Source: Clostridium folliculivorans
GTDB taxonomy: Bacteria; Bacillota; Clostridia; Clostridiales; Clostridiaceae
Direction: 5' to 3'
Length of the DNA: 64,000 bases
Assembly (NCBI RefSeq): GCF_024341905.1
Contig: NZ_BQXY01000005.1
Span: forward strand, 124,001 to 188,000
Shown here: in pieces, positions 38,802-48,236 of the stretch
Layout of the letters: every line of letters starts with the position of its first letter
Numbering within the stretch: the stretch's first letter is position 1
Position numbers and translations under genes: made by a program
The notes under the pieces: model-generated
The model's input: only the letters and a program-made list of their open reading frames with translations
What the model was told of the DNA's origin: nothing
The model's database searches: none

Positions 38802-40136
38802 ATGGGGAAAATAAGAATAATTCAGACAGCAAAAGATACTGCAGACAGATTGACTGAGAAAGATTCAATTAGTTTTAATAAAGAAAAATCATCAGATAAT
38901 ACTTTAAAAATTGATAGAAATAAAAAATATCAGAAAATAGTTGGGTTTGGTGGAGCGTTTACTGAATCAGCAGCTTATACATTAGCTAGAATGGATGAAG
39001 AAAAAAGAGAAGAGATAGTAAAGAAATACTTTGATCAAGTTGATGGACTAGCTTACTCAATCGGAAGAGTTCACATACATAGCTGTGACTTTTCGCTAGG
39101 AAATTATACTTATGTAGAAGAAAATGATGTTGAATTAAAAACTTTTGATATAAGTCACGAAAAGCAATGGGTATTACCTTTTATAGATGCAGCGAGAAAA
39201 ACTAGAAATGGTGAAATATTGCTTCTTGCGTCTCCATGGAGTCCTCCAGGTTGGATGAAATCAAATGGTGAGATGAATCATGGTGGAACCTTGCTTCCTG
39301 AGTACTACGAAGCTTGGGCAAATTATTATGCTAAATATATTAAAGCTATGAGAAAAGAAGGCTTTGATATTTGGGCCATAACTGTTCAAAATGAACCAGC
39401 AGCTTTGCAGGTATGGGACTCCTGTCTATACTCAGCAGAAGAGGAAAGAGATTTCTTAAAGAATCATCTAGGACCAACTTTAGAGAGGGAAGGTCTTTCA
39501 GATGTAAAAATATATATATGGGATCATAACAGAGATATATTGTTTGAAAGAGCAGATACTGTTTTATCTGATCCAGAAGCAGCAAAATATGTTTATGGTA
39601 CAGGAAACCATTGGTATGTTTCGGAAGAGTTTGAGAATCTTTCAAAGCTTCATGATAAATATCCTGACAAACATATTTTATTCACAGAAGGTTGCCAAGA
39701 AGGTGGGCTACACCTAGGTTCTTGGTTAACTGGTGAAAGATATGGAAGAAATATGATAGGAGATTTTAGAAATTGGCAAGAAGGCTGGATTGATTGGAAC
39801 CTAATTCTTGATGAAACTGGTGGTCCAAACCATGTTGGAAATCTTTGTGATGCACCTATAGTTGCAGACACTAAGGCTCAAGAAATTCATTATAATAGTT
39901 CTTACTATTATATAGGACATTTTAGTAAATATGTTAAGCCAGGTGCTGTAAGAATTGATAGTGCTATTGAGGGTGCTTCAAATCTTGAGCAAGTTGCTTT
40001 TCTAAATGAGGATGGATCCGTAGTTTTAATTGTTATGAACGAAAGTGATAATACAGAAAGTTTTGATATTGAAGCTGATGGACAGTATGCTAATTATGTT
40101 TTAGAAGCACATTCCATAGCTACATTTATTCTTTAG
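38802..40136 (+). CDS. Cytoplasmic GH30 glycosidase (glucosylceramidase-like)
   Basis: 444 residues, no signal peptide. TIM barrel plus beta-sandwich of GH30: QKIVGFGGAFTESAAYTLA at the start, SPWSPPGWMKSNGEM, acid/base Glu198 in VQNEP and nucleophile Glu296 in LFTEGCQEGG, then the C-terminal sandwich (FSKYVKPGAVRID). It resembles the GH30 domain of the surface enzyme at 19920 in all these motifs. It likely cleaves an imported beta-linked oligosaccharide; whether it accepts PTS-phosphorylated sugars is open. ATG follows GAGGTG. The phosphorylase gene comes next. Confidence 0.92.
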   Translation: MGKIRIIQTAKDTADRLTEKDSISFNKEKSSDNTLKIDRNKKYQKIVGFGGAFTESAAYTLARMDEEKREEIVKKYFDQVDGLAYSIGRVHIHSCDFSLGNYTYVEENDVELKTFDISHEKQWVLPFIDAARKTRNGEILLLASPWSPPGWMKSNGEMNHGGTLLPEYYEAWANYYAKYIKAMRKEGFDIWAITVQNEPAALQVWDSCLYSAEEERDFLKNHLGPTLEREGLSDVKIYIWDHNRDILFERADTVLSDPEAAKYVYGTGNHWYVSEEFENLSKLHDKYPDKHILFTEGCQEGGLHLGSWLTGERYGRNMIGDFRNWQEGWIDWNLILDETGGPNHVGNLCDAPIVADTKAQEIHYNSSYYYIGHFSKYVKPGAVRIDSAIEGASNLEQVAFLNEDGSVVLIVMNESDNTESFDIEADGQYANYVLEAHSIATFIL

Positions 40137-40206
40137 TCTAAGTTTAATATCAAAATACTCGTTAAAATCAGTCATGAAGTGGTGCATTGGTGGAATATGA
40201 CAAAAT

Positions 40207-40270
40207 CATATTAATTCTTTGCGCAAGCTCATTAAAACATTGGATGGGTAATCATTAATTTCAACATAGT
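40207..40270. repeat. Hairpin repeat family A, copy 4 (right part), next to a family B fragment
   Basis: ATTAATTCTTTGCGCAAGCT continuing to ATTTCAACATAG follows copy 3 nearly exactly. Immediately before it, ATGAAGTGGTGCAT (40174-40187) is a right-end fragment of family B. Copy 4 of B follows. Confidence 0.65.
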
Positions 40271-40290
40271 ATTTTAAAAGTGCTAAATTT

Positions 40291-40388
40291 AAAGATGTAC
40301 CATTTCACAGCTAAATTTATGTTTTCAAGATCTCTCCTAAGAATATTTTAAATTTTGAAAATGTTTTGAAGGTGAATTGGTACATTTT
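40291..40388. repeat. Hairpin repeat family B, copy 4, just before the phosphorylase gene
   Basis: Left end AAAGATGTACCATTTCAC and the complement of the right end (40372-40389) match at 16 of 18 positions. Inner TTTTCAA/TTGAAAA pairs extend the stem. It ends about 27 bases from the phosphorylase start, so it forms the 5' part of that gene's leader. Confidence 0.7.
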
Positions 40389-40415
40389 TTTATAATATTG
40401 AAAGGTAGTGAATAT

Positions 40416-43400
40416 ATGGCAGTAGAATATATTTTTAATGTAGATAATCAATTTATAATAAAAGATTACGATAAAGCAAAGACTTTTTCTAGCTTTCTTC
40501 CTGGTGTTGCAGGTGTAGATGGTATTCCTATGTGGGCATACTATGTAAATCGTGGACAAGGACTCGGAAGCTTTGGAGTTAAAGATAAGAATAATACAAT
40601 AATGGAGTTCTTCCCAGCACATTTAATGTACAAAAATATTGAATTACAAGGATTTAGAACTTTTATAAAATGCAACGGAGAAGTACATGAGATATTTTCT
40701 TCCTCATCAAAAGATGATACAAAAAGAAGGATGTTAATCGAAAAGAATATACTTAAGGTAGAAGAAGTAAATAAGACTTTAAATATTAAGGTTACTGTTA
40801 CTTACTTTACTGTGCCTAAGGAAAGTTATGCAGGACTAATTAGAAAAGTTGATGTTGAAAATTTGGATAGCATTCAAAAATGCATAGAGGTATTGGATGG
40901 GCTAACTCAAGTTCTTCCATATGGAATAACTAATGCTGATTATCAAGCTATGGCAAACCTGATGAAATCATGGTTTGATGTTTTTAATCTAGAAAATAAT
41001 ATAGCTTATTATAAAGTTAGAGCAACCACAAATGATTCTGCAGAAGTGGGAGAGGTTAATAAAGGAAACTTCTTCTTATCATTCTCTAGTGAAGACAATC
41101 AGTTAATAAGACCTATAATAGATATGGATTTAATTTTTGGATGTAATACATCGCTTATTAGACCTTTTGGATTTGAAGACAAAGGCTTAGATGATATATA
41201 TTCTAAGAAGCAAGTTCCTCAGAACAAGGTTTCAGGAGGCTTCTCAGGCAAAGCTGTGAAACTGGATAAAAAGTTTACTCTATGCAGTATTTATGGCCAT
41301 ATTGCTAGTGTTGAACTTATAAATTCTATAAAAGATAGATTTAATGTGGCATATGTAGAAGTAAAAGAAGAAGAAGCAAGAAAATTAATTGAAGATTTAG
41401 TTGATAATACTTATACAGAAACAGGAAATCATCTTTTTGATCAATATATAAGCCAATGCTATATGGACAATGTTCTTAGAGGAGGATATCCATTAGTATT
41501 TAAAGGTAACGGAAAAAATCATGTTTATCATGTATATTCAAGAAAGCATGGAGATCTTGAAAGAGAATATAATTTCTTCTCTATAGAGCCTGCATACTAT
41601 TCTCAAGGTAATGGTAATTTTAGAGATGTTAATCAAAATCGTAGAAACGATGTCTTAATAAACCCAGAGGTTGAAGAATTTAATGTTAAGCAATTTATGG
41701 ATTTGATTCAAGCGGATGGATACAATCCTTTATCAGTAAAAGGATCAGAATTTACCTTTGATAAAGAGAAGTTTGGTAAAGTATTTGAGTTATTTGATAA
41801 AGAAGATAATAATGTAAAAAATATATTAATGGGTAAATTCACTCCAGGTAAGCTTATTAACTATATAGCTGACAATAATGTAAGTATAAAGTGTTCTTAC
41901 GAAGAGCTTGTTGAACGAGTTTTAGAGTACTCTACACAAGGCTTTGAGGCTGAATTTGGAGAAGGATATTGGACAGATCACTGGACTTATAACATGGACC
42001 TAATAGACAATTATTTAAATATATATCCAGATAAGTTAGAAAAATTCCTATTTGAAACTAAAGACTATAGATTTTTCGATAGTCCAGTAAGGGTGCTTCC
42101 AAGAAGTGATAAGTATGTAGTTACCAATGGTAAGGTTCGTCAATATGGATCTATTTTGGAAGATGAAGAAAAATGCCATAAGCTTAATATACATTTTACT
42201 GATACTAATTGGCTTAAAAAGGACAATGGAGCTGGAGATATATATGAAACAAATCTGTATGCAAAACTTATTTCTCTTGCTTTAAACAAGTTTGTAAATC
42301 TTGATCCAATGGGAATGGGAATTGAGATGGAAGCTAATAAGCCAGGTTGGAATGATGCTATGAATGGATTGCCTGGAATATTTGGATCTAGTGTAAATGA
42401 GTCAGCTGAGTTAGTTAGAGTATTGAACTTTATAATAGATGCTTCGGAAAAATTTGACAAGACAGTTCCAATTTATGCAGAATTATTTGAGATTATTACT
42501 GATGTTGACGCTGTTTTAAATAGAAAGGTTAATGGAGAAATAGGACAATTTGAGTATTGGGATAAGATATCTTATTTAAAGGAAGCTTATAGAGAAAAAA
42601 TAAGATTTGGAATAGATGGAAAAGAGAAAGAATTAACAAGTAAAGAAATACTAGAGATATTTAAGAAGTTTAGAACTAAGCTTAATGAAGGACTTGAAAA
42701 AGCTTTAGAATTAGGCAAGGGTATATATCCTACTTATATAACTTATGAAGCTAAAGATTATGAGATATTAGAAGGCAAGAAGAATCCCGTAAATGGATAT
42801 CAAAATGTTGTAGTAAAGGAATTCGATTGCGTTCCAATACCATTGTTCCTTGAAGGTCCAGCTAGAATGCTTAAGAGTTTAAAAGACATAGATAAGGCAA
42901 AATCACTTTATAATAAGATAAAAAATAGTGAGATTTACGATAAAAAACTCAATATGTATAAGACTTCAGAGCCTTTAGATGAAACTACTCATGAAGTAGG
43001 AAGAGCTAGAGCCTTCACTGCTGGTTGGCTTGAGAGAGAATCAATATTCCTTCATATGGAATATAAGTATCTATTAGGACTATTAAAAGCTGGTTTGTAT
43101 GACGAATACTTTGAAGATATAAAGACTGCCTTGATACCTTTTATAGATCCTAAGGTTTATGGAAGAAGTACTCTCGAAAACTCATCATTTATAGCAAGCT
43201 CAGTGAATCCAGATGAAGAAGTGCATGGAAGAGGCTTCGTATCAAGACTTACTGGATCAACCTCAGAAATGCTAAGTATGTGGTTCGTGATGATGGCTGG
43301 TAAAAATGTATTTAGGTATGAGGAAGGAAAACTAAAACTAGAGTTAAAACCTATACTTCCACATTGGTTATTCAACAGTAATAATGAAGTTAGCTTTAAG

Positions 43401-43601
43401 TTCCTTGGAAAAACTATTGTTACTTACCATAATAAGAGTAGCAAAAATACCTATGGTGATAATGGTGCTGTAGTAGAGAGATTAGAGCTCAGAACTTTTG
43501 ATGAAGAAGCATTTGAAATAGTGGGTAGTGTAATTGAAGGTCGCTATGCTGAAATGATAAGACAAGGAAAGTTTAGAACTATAGATGTTTACTTGGCTTA
43601 A
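40416..43601 (+). CDS. Large GH94-like inverting glycoside phosphorylase
   Basis: 1,061 residues, cytoplasmic. It has the plan of long COG3459 phosphorylases: an N-terminal beta-sandwich (IPMWAYYVNRGQGLGSFG), a helical linker and an alpha/alpha barrel with GEGYWTDHWTYN (Asp521) and KPGWNDAMNGLPG (Asp647, the counterpart of the WND motif in cellobiose phosphorylase). Cellobiose phosphorylases are about 800 residues; this length fits 1,2-beta-oligoglucan phosphorylases (GH94) or the related GH161/GH149 beta-1,3-glucan phosphorylases, and I cannot tell which. It would use phosphate to release a sugar 1-phosphate. A TTG at 40377 is in frame; ATG 40416 with AAAGGTAG is preferred. Likely co-expressed with the GH30 gene. 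Confidence 0.85.
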   Translation: MAVEYIFNVDNQFIIKDYDKAKTFSSFLPGVAGVDGIPMWAYYVNRGQGLGSFGVKDKNNTIMEFFPAHLMYKNIELQGFRTFIKCNGEVHEIFSSSSKDDTKRRMLIEKNILKVEEVNKTLNIKVTVTYFTVPKESYAGLIRKVDVENLDSIQKCIEVLDGLTQVLPYGITNADYQAMANLMKSWFDVFNLENNIAYYKVRATTNDSAEVGEVNKGNFFLSFSSEDNQLIRPIIDMDLIFGCNTSLIRPFGFEDKGLDDIYSKKQVPQNKVSGGFSGKAVKLDKKFTLCSIYGHIASVELINSIKDRFNVAYVEVKEEEARKLIEDLVDNTYTETGNHLFDQYISQCYMDNVLRGGYPLVFKGNGKNHVYHVYSRKHGDLEREYNFFSIEPAYYSQGNGNFRDVNQNRRNDVLINPEVEEFNVKQFMDLIQADGYNPLSVKGSEFTFDKEKFGKVFELFDKEDNNVKNILMGKFTPGKLINYIADNNVSIKCSYEELVERVLEYSTQGFEAEFGEGYWTDHWTYNMDLIDNYLNIYPDKLEKFLFETKDYRFFDSPVRVLPRSDKYVVTNGKVRQYGSILEDEEKCHKLNIHFTDTNWLKKDNGAGDIYETNLYAKLISLALNKFVNLDPMGMGIEMEANKPGWNDAMNGLPGIFGSSVNESAELVRVLNFIIDASEKFDKTVPIYAELFEIITDVDAVLNRKVNGEIGQFEYWDKISYLKEAYREKIRFGIDGKEKELTSKEILEIFKKFRTKLNEGLEKALELGKGIYPTYITYEAKDYEILEGKKNPVNGYQNVVVKEFDCVPIPLFLEGPARMLKSLKDIDKAKSLYNKIKNSEIYDKKLNMYKTSEPLDETTHEVGRARAFTAGWLERESIFLHMEYKYLLGLLKAGLYDEYFEDIKTALIPFIDPKVYGRSTLENSSFIASSVNPDEEVHGRGFVSRLTGSTSEMLSMWFVMMAGKNVFRYEEGKLKLELKPILPHWLFNSNNEVSFKFLGKTIVTYHNKSSKNTYGDNGAVVERLELRTFDEEAFEIVGSVIEGRYAEMIRQGKFRTIDVYLA

Positions 43602-43688
43602 TAAGCTATTGAGTTTTTAATCTATAGATGTTTCAGAACTGAATATTAATATAAATATAGTATAAATTAAATATAAAACTGTTCCGCA

Positions 43689-43726
43689 TAATCCACAGCC
43701 TATGTAGTTTTTGGCTGTGGATTTTT
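43689..43726 (+). terminator. Terminator after the phosphorylase gene
   Basis: AATCCACAGCC (43690-43700) pairs with GGCTGTGGATT (43713-43723), then Ts. Perfect 11-base stem. Confidence 0.9.
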
Positions 43727-43740
43727 ACTTTGGTTGCCAG

Positions 43741-43815
43741 AATCTTTTCACGTAAGTTCAGAAAATGCAGATGTGAAAAAATTTTACTGAAGAAAGTCGC
43801 TTTTGCGAATTTTTA
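43741..43815. repeat. Interspersed repeat family C, copy 2
   Basis: Nearly collinear with copy 1 (6241-6318): TTCA-AAA-GCAGATG, A-rich part, TTTTACTGAAGAAAG and a TCGC/GCGA hairpin with Ts. It lies between the phosphorylase terminator and the B12 riboswitch. Confidence 0.65.
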
Positions 43816-43880
43816 TTGTAGCTTTATAGTTGTTGACAAACATCTTATATAAATGTAAGCTAATTTTGACAAGTTAATAA

Positions 43881-44125
43881 CAGATTTAGGTGCCTTTCAA
43901 GAAACTATTCTTAGAAAGGTGAAAAGGGAATGCGGTTAAAATCCGCAGCAGCCCCCGCTACTGTAAGTGAAGACGAACCTTTGAATACCACTCTTATATA
44001 GAAATAAAGTTATACCTTAAGATTAGAATATAGGTAAGAACTTTAATCGAATTAAAAGGGGAAGGTTAAGGTGAGAAAGAAGCACGAGCCAGGAGACCTG
44101 CCTAAGTTGAGGGAAAGTAAGTCTT
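43881..44125 (+). ncRNA. Cobalamin (B12) riboswitch
   Basis: Contains the conserved pieces in order: GGTGCC at the start (43889-43894), AAAAGGGAATGCGGT, the core GCAGCAGCCCCCGCTACTG (about 43963-43981) and the B12 box AGCCAGGAGACCTGCC (44087-44102). The insert between core and box is A/T-rich and unusually long. Adenosylcobalamin binding would shut off the cbi genes downstream, most likely through the terminator at 44262-44297. A -35-like TTGACA lies at 43833-43838. Boundaries are approximate. Confidence 0.95.
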
Positions 44126-44261
44126 TCGGAGGGAAAGTACTATTTTTATTGATAGTTTATACGGAATTAATATGCGCTAATAAATGCTTCTTGTGAGCAG
44201 GGGGATACTATATTCTATAGGTATAGTTTGTACGCAGAATTTCTATATATAAGTCTTTTAT

Positions 44262-44297
44262 AAAGATAGTATTCTTTTGAGGAATACTATCTTTTTT
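44262..44297 (+). terminator. Riboswitch-controlled terminator before the cbi operon
   Basis: AAAGATAGTATTC (44262-44274) pairs with GAATACTATCTTT (44282-44294), short loop, T run. It stands between the riboswitch and cbiK, with no gene ending before it, so it should be the expression platform. Bases 44143-44260 hold a TACTAT-rich stretch that could form the competing antiterminator. Confidence 0.85.
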
Positions 44298-44377
44298 ACT
44301 TTTTAACTCTTATAGACAATAAGTTTTTAATTTGTGAATAGATTAAATAAAGAAGCACAGTTTTAGGGGGAAGTTTA

Positions 44378-45235
44378 ATGAAGGATATTAGTAAGAAAGC
44401 AATACTCGTAGTTAGCTTTGGAACTACTTATGAAAATACAAGAAGGCTAACTATAGAAAAGATAGAAAAATTGATAGAAGAAAAATATAATGCCTATGTT
44501 ATAAGAAGGGCTTTCACAGCTCATGGTGTAATAAAAAAACTTGCTAGTAAGTATGACCTCCATGTAGATACACCTGAAGTAGCATTACAAAAATTAAAAG
44601 AAGAAGGTTTTGATGAAATAATAGTCCAGCCTCTTCACCTTATACCAGGTTTAGAATATGACTATATAAGAAATGTAATAGAAAGTTTTTCAAAGGACAA
44701 TGATTTTAAAAGTATAAAGCTTGGAAGGCCACTTTTATATTTTAAAGGAGAAGAGGACGATATACCTGATGATTATACCTTGATGGTGAATGCTTTAGAA
44801 AACCAAGTACCAAGGGATGAAGCGGTTGTTTTTATGGGGCACGGTACACATCATCCAGCAAATTCAACCTATAGCTGTCTTCAAACTGTATTTTGGGATA
44901 ATGATTTTGAAAAGGTATTTATAGGAACTATAGATGGTTATCCAACCTTGAATCATGTTATAAAAAGCTTAAAAAAGAATCATATAAAAAGAGTTACGCT
45001 AATGCCGCTTTTACTAGTAGCTGGTGATCATGCGGTAAATGATATGGCTGGAGATGAAGAAGATTCATGGAAAAGTATACTTCAAAAAGAAGGTTTTGAA
45101 GTTGCTGTGTATATGCATGGTCTTGGTGAAAATATTAATATACAAAATCTATACCTTGAGCATTTAGAAGATACCATAAGTGAGAAATATATAGGTATAG
45201 GAAAGAATAAAAAAGGAATGGCTAGCAATTTTTAA
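44378..45235 (+). CDS. cbiK: Sirohydrochlorin cobaltochelatase CbiK
   Basis: 285 residues. It starts with AILVVSFGTTYENTRR, and has two metal-site histidine regions (VFMGHGTHHPAN and VAGDHAVNDMAGDEEDSW) as in anaerobic CbiK of Salmonella. It inserts Co2+ into sirohydrochlorin, the entry step of the early-cobalt cobalamin route. First gene after the B12 riboswitch, so first in the operon. AGGGGGAAG precedes ATG. No signal peptide, so not the periplasmic haem-type CbiK variant. Confidence 0.93.
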   Translation: MKDISKKAILVVSFGTTYENTRRLTIEKIEKLIEEKYNAYVIRRAFTAHGVIKKLASKYDLHVDTPEVALQKLKEEGFDEIIVQPLHLIPGLEYDYIRNVIESFSKDNDFKSIKLGRPLLYFKGEEDDIPDDYTLMVNALENQVPRDEAVVFMGHGTHHPANSTYSCLQTVFWDNDFEKVFIGTIDGYPTLNHVIKSLKKNHIKRVTLMPLLLVAGDHAVNDMAGDEEDSWKSILQKEGFEVAVYMHGLGENINIQNLYLEHLEDTISEKYIGIGKNKKGMASNF

Positions 45236-45247
45236 GGGGTGATAAAA

Positions 45248-46789
45248 TTGGCTAAAATCATGATACAAGGTACTGCATCCTCGGTTGGTAAAAGTATTTT
45301 AGTAGCTGCATTATGTAGAATATTTAAACAAGATGGGTTTAGGGTAGTACCTTTTAAATCACAAAATATGTCCTTAAATTCTTATATAACCTTAGATGGT
45401 AAAGAGATGGGAAGGGCTCAAGTTTTGCAAGCTTATGCTTGCGGCTTAGAACCAGAAGTATATATGAATCCTATTTTGCTTAAGCCGACTTCAGATAAAA
45501 AATCTCAAGTTATAGTTAATGGAAAAGTATTTGGTAATTATACTGCTATGGAATACCATAATATGAAATCTGGCTTTAAGGATATGCTTAAAAAACATTT
45601 TGATAAGCTAGAAGAAGACTTTGACATAGTTGTTATGGAAGGTGCTGGAAGCCCAGCAGAGATTAACCTAAGAGATAAAGATATAGTAAATATGGGAATG
45701 GCAGAGCTTGTGGATGCACCTGTACTTTTAGTTGGAGATATAGACAAGGGTGGAGTATTTGCTGCATTAGCTGGAACTATGCTTTTACTTAAGGAAGATG
45801 AGAAGAAAAGAGTCAAAGGAACCATTATAAATAAGTTCAGAGGTGATGTTAAGATACTTGAACCTGGACTTGATATGTTAGAGGAGATAATAGATAAGCC
45901 TACCCTCGGAGTTGTTCCTTATTTCAGACTAAAGCTAGAGGATGAAGACGGCGCTGTAGATTTCAATAAGAAGGTAATTGCACCTATAGATGTGGCAGTA
46001 ATAAAGCTTCCTAGAATATCAAACTTTACAGATCTTGATGCGTTGAAAAATGAAGAAAATGTATCTGTAAGATTTATAACGTCTCCAGAAGAGTTCGGAA
46101 CACCAGATCTTCTAATAATTCCAGGTAGTAAGAATACCATAGAGGACCTTAAAGCTTTAAGAGAAAATGGATTAGAGGATAAGATTATAACCTATTCCAA
46201 AACTGGTATGGTTATTGGAATTTGCGGTGGATATCAGATGCTTGGAAAAAGTATAGAAGACCCATATGAGGTTGAAACTGAACTTAGAGAGATAAAGGGC
46301 ATGGGACTTTTAGATATAGGAACTGCGTTTGAAAAAGAAAAGGTTACTACAAGAGTTAAGGCAAATGTAATATCTGAATTCTTTAAAAAAGATAAGATAC
46401 CTTATAATCATGATAACAAGTTAGAACAAGTATATGGCTATGAAATTCATATGGGAATAAGCAGTTATGGAACAGAAGCAGAACCATTATTTGAAATAGT
46501 AGAGAAAAATGGCAAGCATCTAGGAGAGCAACAATTAACTTATAAAGATGGAGCAATAAATACTAATGGCAATATAATGGGTACATATATACATGGTATT
46601 TTTGATGGATGCCTATTTAGAGAGTATATTATTAACAAATTAAGAGAGAAAAAAGGATTACCTTATAAAAAAGCAAGTAATTATGAAAGTTTAAGAGAAA
46701 GCGAACTTGATAAGTTAGCGTATATTGTTAGGGATTCTTTAGATATGAATAAGATATATGAAATAATAGGCTTAGAAAAGAAATTATAG
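45248..46789 (+). CDS. cbiP: Cobyric acid synthase CbiP (CobQ)
   Basis: 513 residues. N-terminal dethiobiotin-synthetase-like ATPase domain ([15 protein letters not shown]-loop; [24 protein letters not shown]) and a C-terminal class I glutamine amidotransferase domain with nucleophile Cys in [12 protein letters not shown] and catalytic His in GTYIHGIFD. It adds four amides (b, d, e, g) to adenosyl-cobyrinate a,c-diamide. TTG 45248 gives the family start MAKIMIQGT and follows AAGGGGTG; a GTG at 45239 is part of that ribosome site. Confidence 0.94.
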   Translation: MAKIMIQGTASSVGKSILVAALCRIFKQDGFRVVPFKSQNMSLNSYITLDGKEMGRAQVLQAYACGLEPEVYMNPILLKPTSDKKSQVIVNGKVFGNYTAMEYHNMKSGFKDMLKKHFDKLEEDFDIVVMEGAGSPAEINLRDKDIVNMGMAELVDAPVLLVGDIDKGGVFAALAGTMLLLKEDEKKRVKGTIINKFRGDVKILEPGLDMLEEIIDKPTLGVVPYFRLKLEDEDGAVDFNKKVIAPIDVAVIKLPRISNFTDLDALKNEENVSVRFITSPEEFGTPDLLIIPGSKNTIEDLKALRENGLEDKIITYSKTGMVIGICGGYQMLGKSIEDPYEVETELREIKGMGLLDIGTAFEKEKVTTRVKANVISEFFKKDKIPYNHDNKLEQVYGYEIHMGISSYGTEAEPLFEIVEKNGKHLGEQQLTYKDGAINTNGNIMGTYIHGIFDGCLFREYIINKLREKKGLPYKKASNYESLRESELDKLAYIVRDSLDMNKIYEIIGLEKKL

Positions 46790-46802
46790 GAGGATACAAG
46801 TC

Positions 46803-48119
46803 ATGAAAAGTATAATTATATCCTCAAATTCAAGTGGTGGAGGTAAGACCACATTTACCTTAGGGCTTCTTAATCTGTTAAAACGTAAAGGGTTAAAGGT
46901 TCAAGGTTATAAAGCTGGGCCAGACTATATAGATCCAGCCTTTCATTCTCATATAACAAAGTCTACATCAAGAAATCTAGATCTTTTCCTTATGGGAGAT
47001 AAAGGCGTTAAGGCAAGCTTTTCAAGAGGTGTTGGAGAGTATGGAATAATTGAAGGGGTTATGGGATTGTATGATGGCAAGGGAATAACCTATGAATATT
47101 CTACGGCACATTTGGCAGAGGTGTTGAAGGTACCTGTAGTCCTTGTACTTTCACCTAAAGCTCAAGTAGCAACACTATGTGCAGAAATATTAGGTCTCCA
47201 GAACTTTGGAAAAGTTAATATAGCTGGTGTGGTGCTCAATAATATAAGTGAAAGTTATTATAAACTCCTAAAGCTTGCAATTGAGAAAAATTGTGGCGTA
47301 AAGGTATTTGGATACCTTCCTAAAGATGAAACATTGATTTTAAAAAGTAGACATCTTGGACTGGTACAAAGCAGTGAAATAAATGATTTAGATGAAAAAA
47401 TTGATATATGCTCAGACCTAATACAAGCTCATGTGGATGTAGAAGCGCTTATGAGATGCTTTGATAATACTGAAAGATATGAAGATGATTATAATTTGTC
47501 TAATAAAAAAATAAGATCAGCTGTAGCATATGATAAAGCTTTTAGCTTTTATTATAAAGAAAATCTAGAACTGTTAGAACAGCTTGGAGAAGTAGAATAT
47601 TTTAGCCCACTTAAAGATAAAGAGCTACCTAAAAATGTTGATTTTCTTTATCTTGGAGGAGGCTATCCAGAGGTATTTATAAAAGAATTAAGTGAAAATG
47701 AATCAATGTTAAAGTCTATTAATACTCAGCTAAATGAAGGGCTAAGATGTTATGGTGAATGTGGTGGCCTAATGTACCTGATGGAACAAATAGAAGGTAC
47801 CAATTCAGTAGGCTTTTTTGAAGGCAAAGCTACGCTTACAAGTAGGCTTCAGAATTTTGGTTATGCTGAACTAGAAGTCTTTAAGGAAAATAATATCTTG
47901 AAAAATGGAAGTAAGATTAACTGCCATGAGTTTCATAGATCAAAGATAGAATCTAATGAAAAGAAAATATATAAGGTTTATAAGACTATTTTTGATAACT
48001 CAATAAAACAATGGCAATGCGGCTATTACAAGAACAATACTCTTGCAGCTTATGCTCATGTACATTTCTTTGGAAATATTGAAATGTTTAGTAGTTTGGT
48101 GGGTATAAATTTAGAATAG
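46803..48119 (+). CDS. cbiA: Cobyrinate a,c-diamide synthase CbiA
   Basis: 438 residues. P-loop domain (SSNSSGGGKTTFTLG; GYKAGPDYIDPAFH; IEGVMGLYDG) followed by a glutamine amidotransferase domain with RCYGECGGLMYL (nucleophile Cys) and a closing YAHVHFFGN. It amidates the a and c carboxylates of cob(II)yrinate with glutamine and ATP. AGGAGG precedes ATG. A 117-base gap follows before cbiC, without an obvious terminator. Confidence 0.94.
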   Translation: MKSIIISSNSSGGGKTTFTLGLLNLLKRKGLKVQGYKAGPDYIDPAFHSHITKSTSRNLDLFLMGDKGVKASFSRGVGEYGIIEGVMGLYDGKGITYEYSTAHLAEVLKVPVVLVLSPKAQVATLCAEILGLQNFGKVNIAGVVLNNISESYYKLLKLAIEKNCGVKVFGYLPKDETLILKSRHLGLVQSSEINDLDEKIDICSDLIQAHVDVEALMRCFDNTERYEDDYNLSNKKIRSAVAYDKAFSFYYKENLELLEQLGEVEYFSPLKDKELPKNVDFLYLGGGYPEVFIKELSENESMLKSINTQLNEGLRCYGECGGLMYLMEQIEGTNSVGFFEGKATLTSRLQNFGYAELEVFKENNILKNGSKINCHEFHRSKIESNEKKIYKVYKTIFDNSIKQWQCGYYKNNTLAAYAHVHFFGNIEMFSSLVGINLE

Positions 48120-48236
48120 AAGCCTAATTTACAAGTATGGTTAAGTGATGTATTAAAACTTAGGCATAACTCAAGTCTTAAGGATGATATGAGAGATAAT
48201 AAATTATAAAAATCTAAAATAATTAGGAGAAAGAAC

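Noticed and set aside
40416-43601. Naming the phosphorylase cellobiose phosphorylase
   Set aside because: It is about 250 residues longer than cellobiose phosphorylases and has a different N-terminal region, so linkage specificity cannot be stated.
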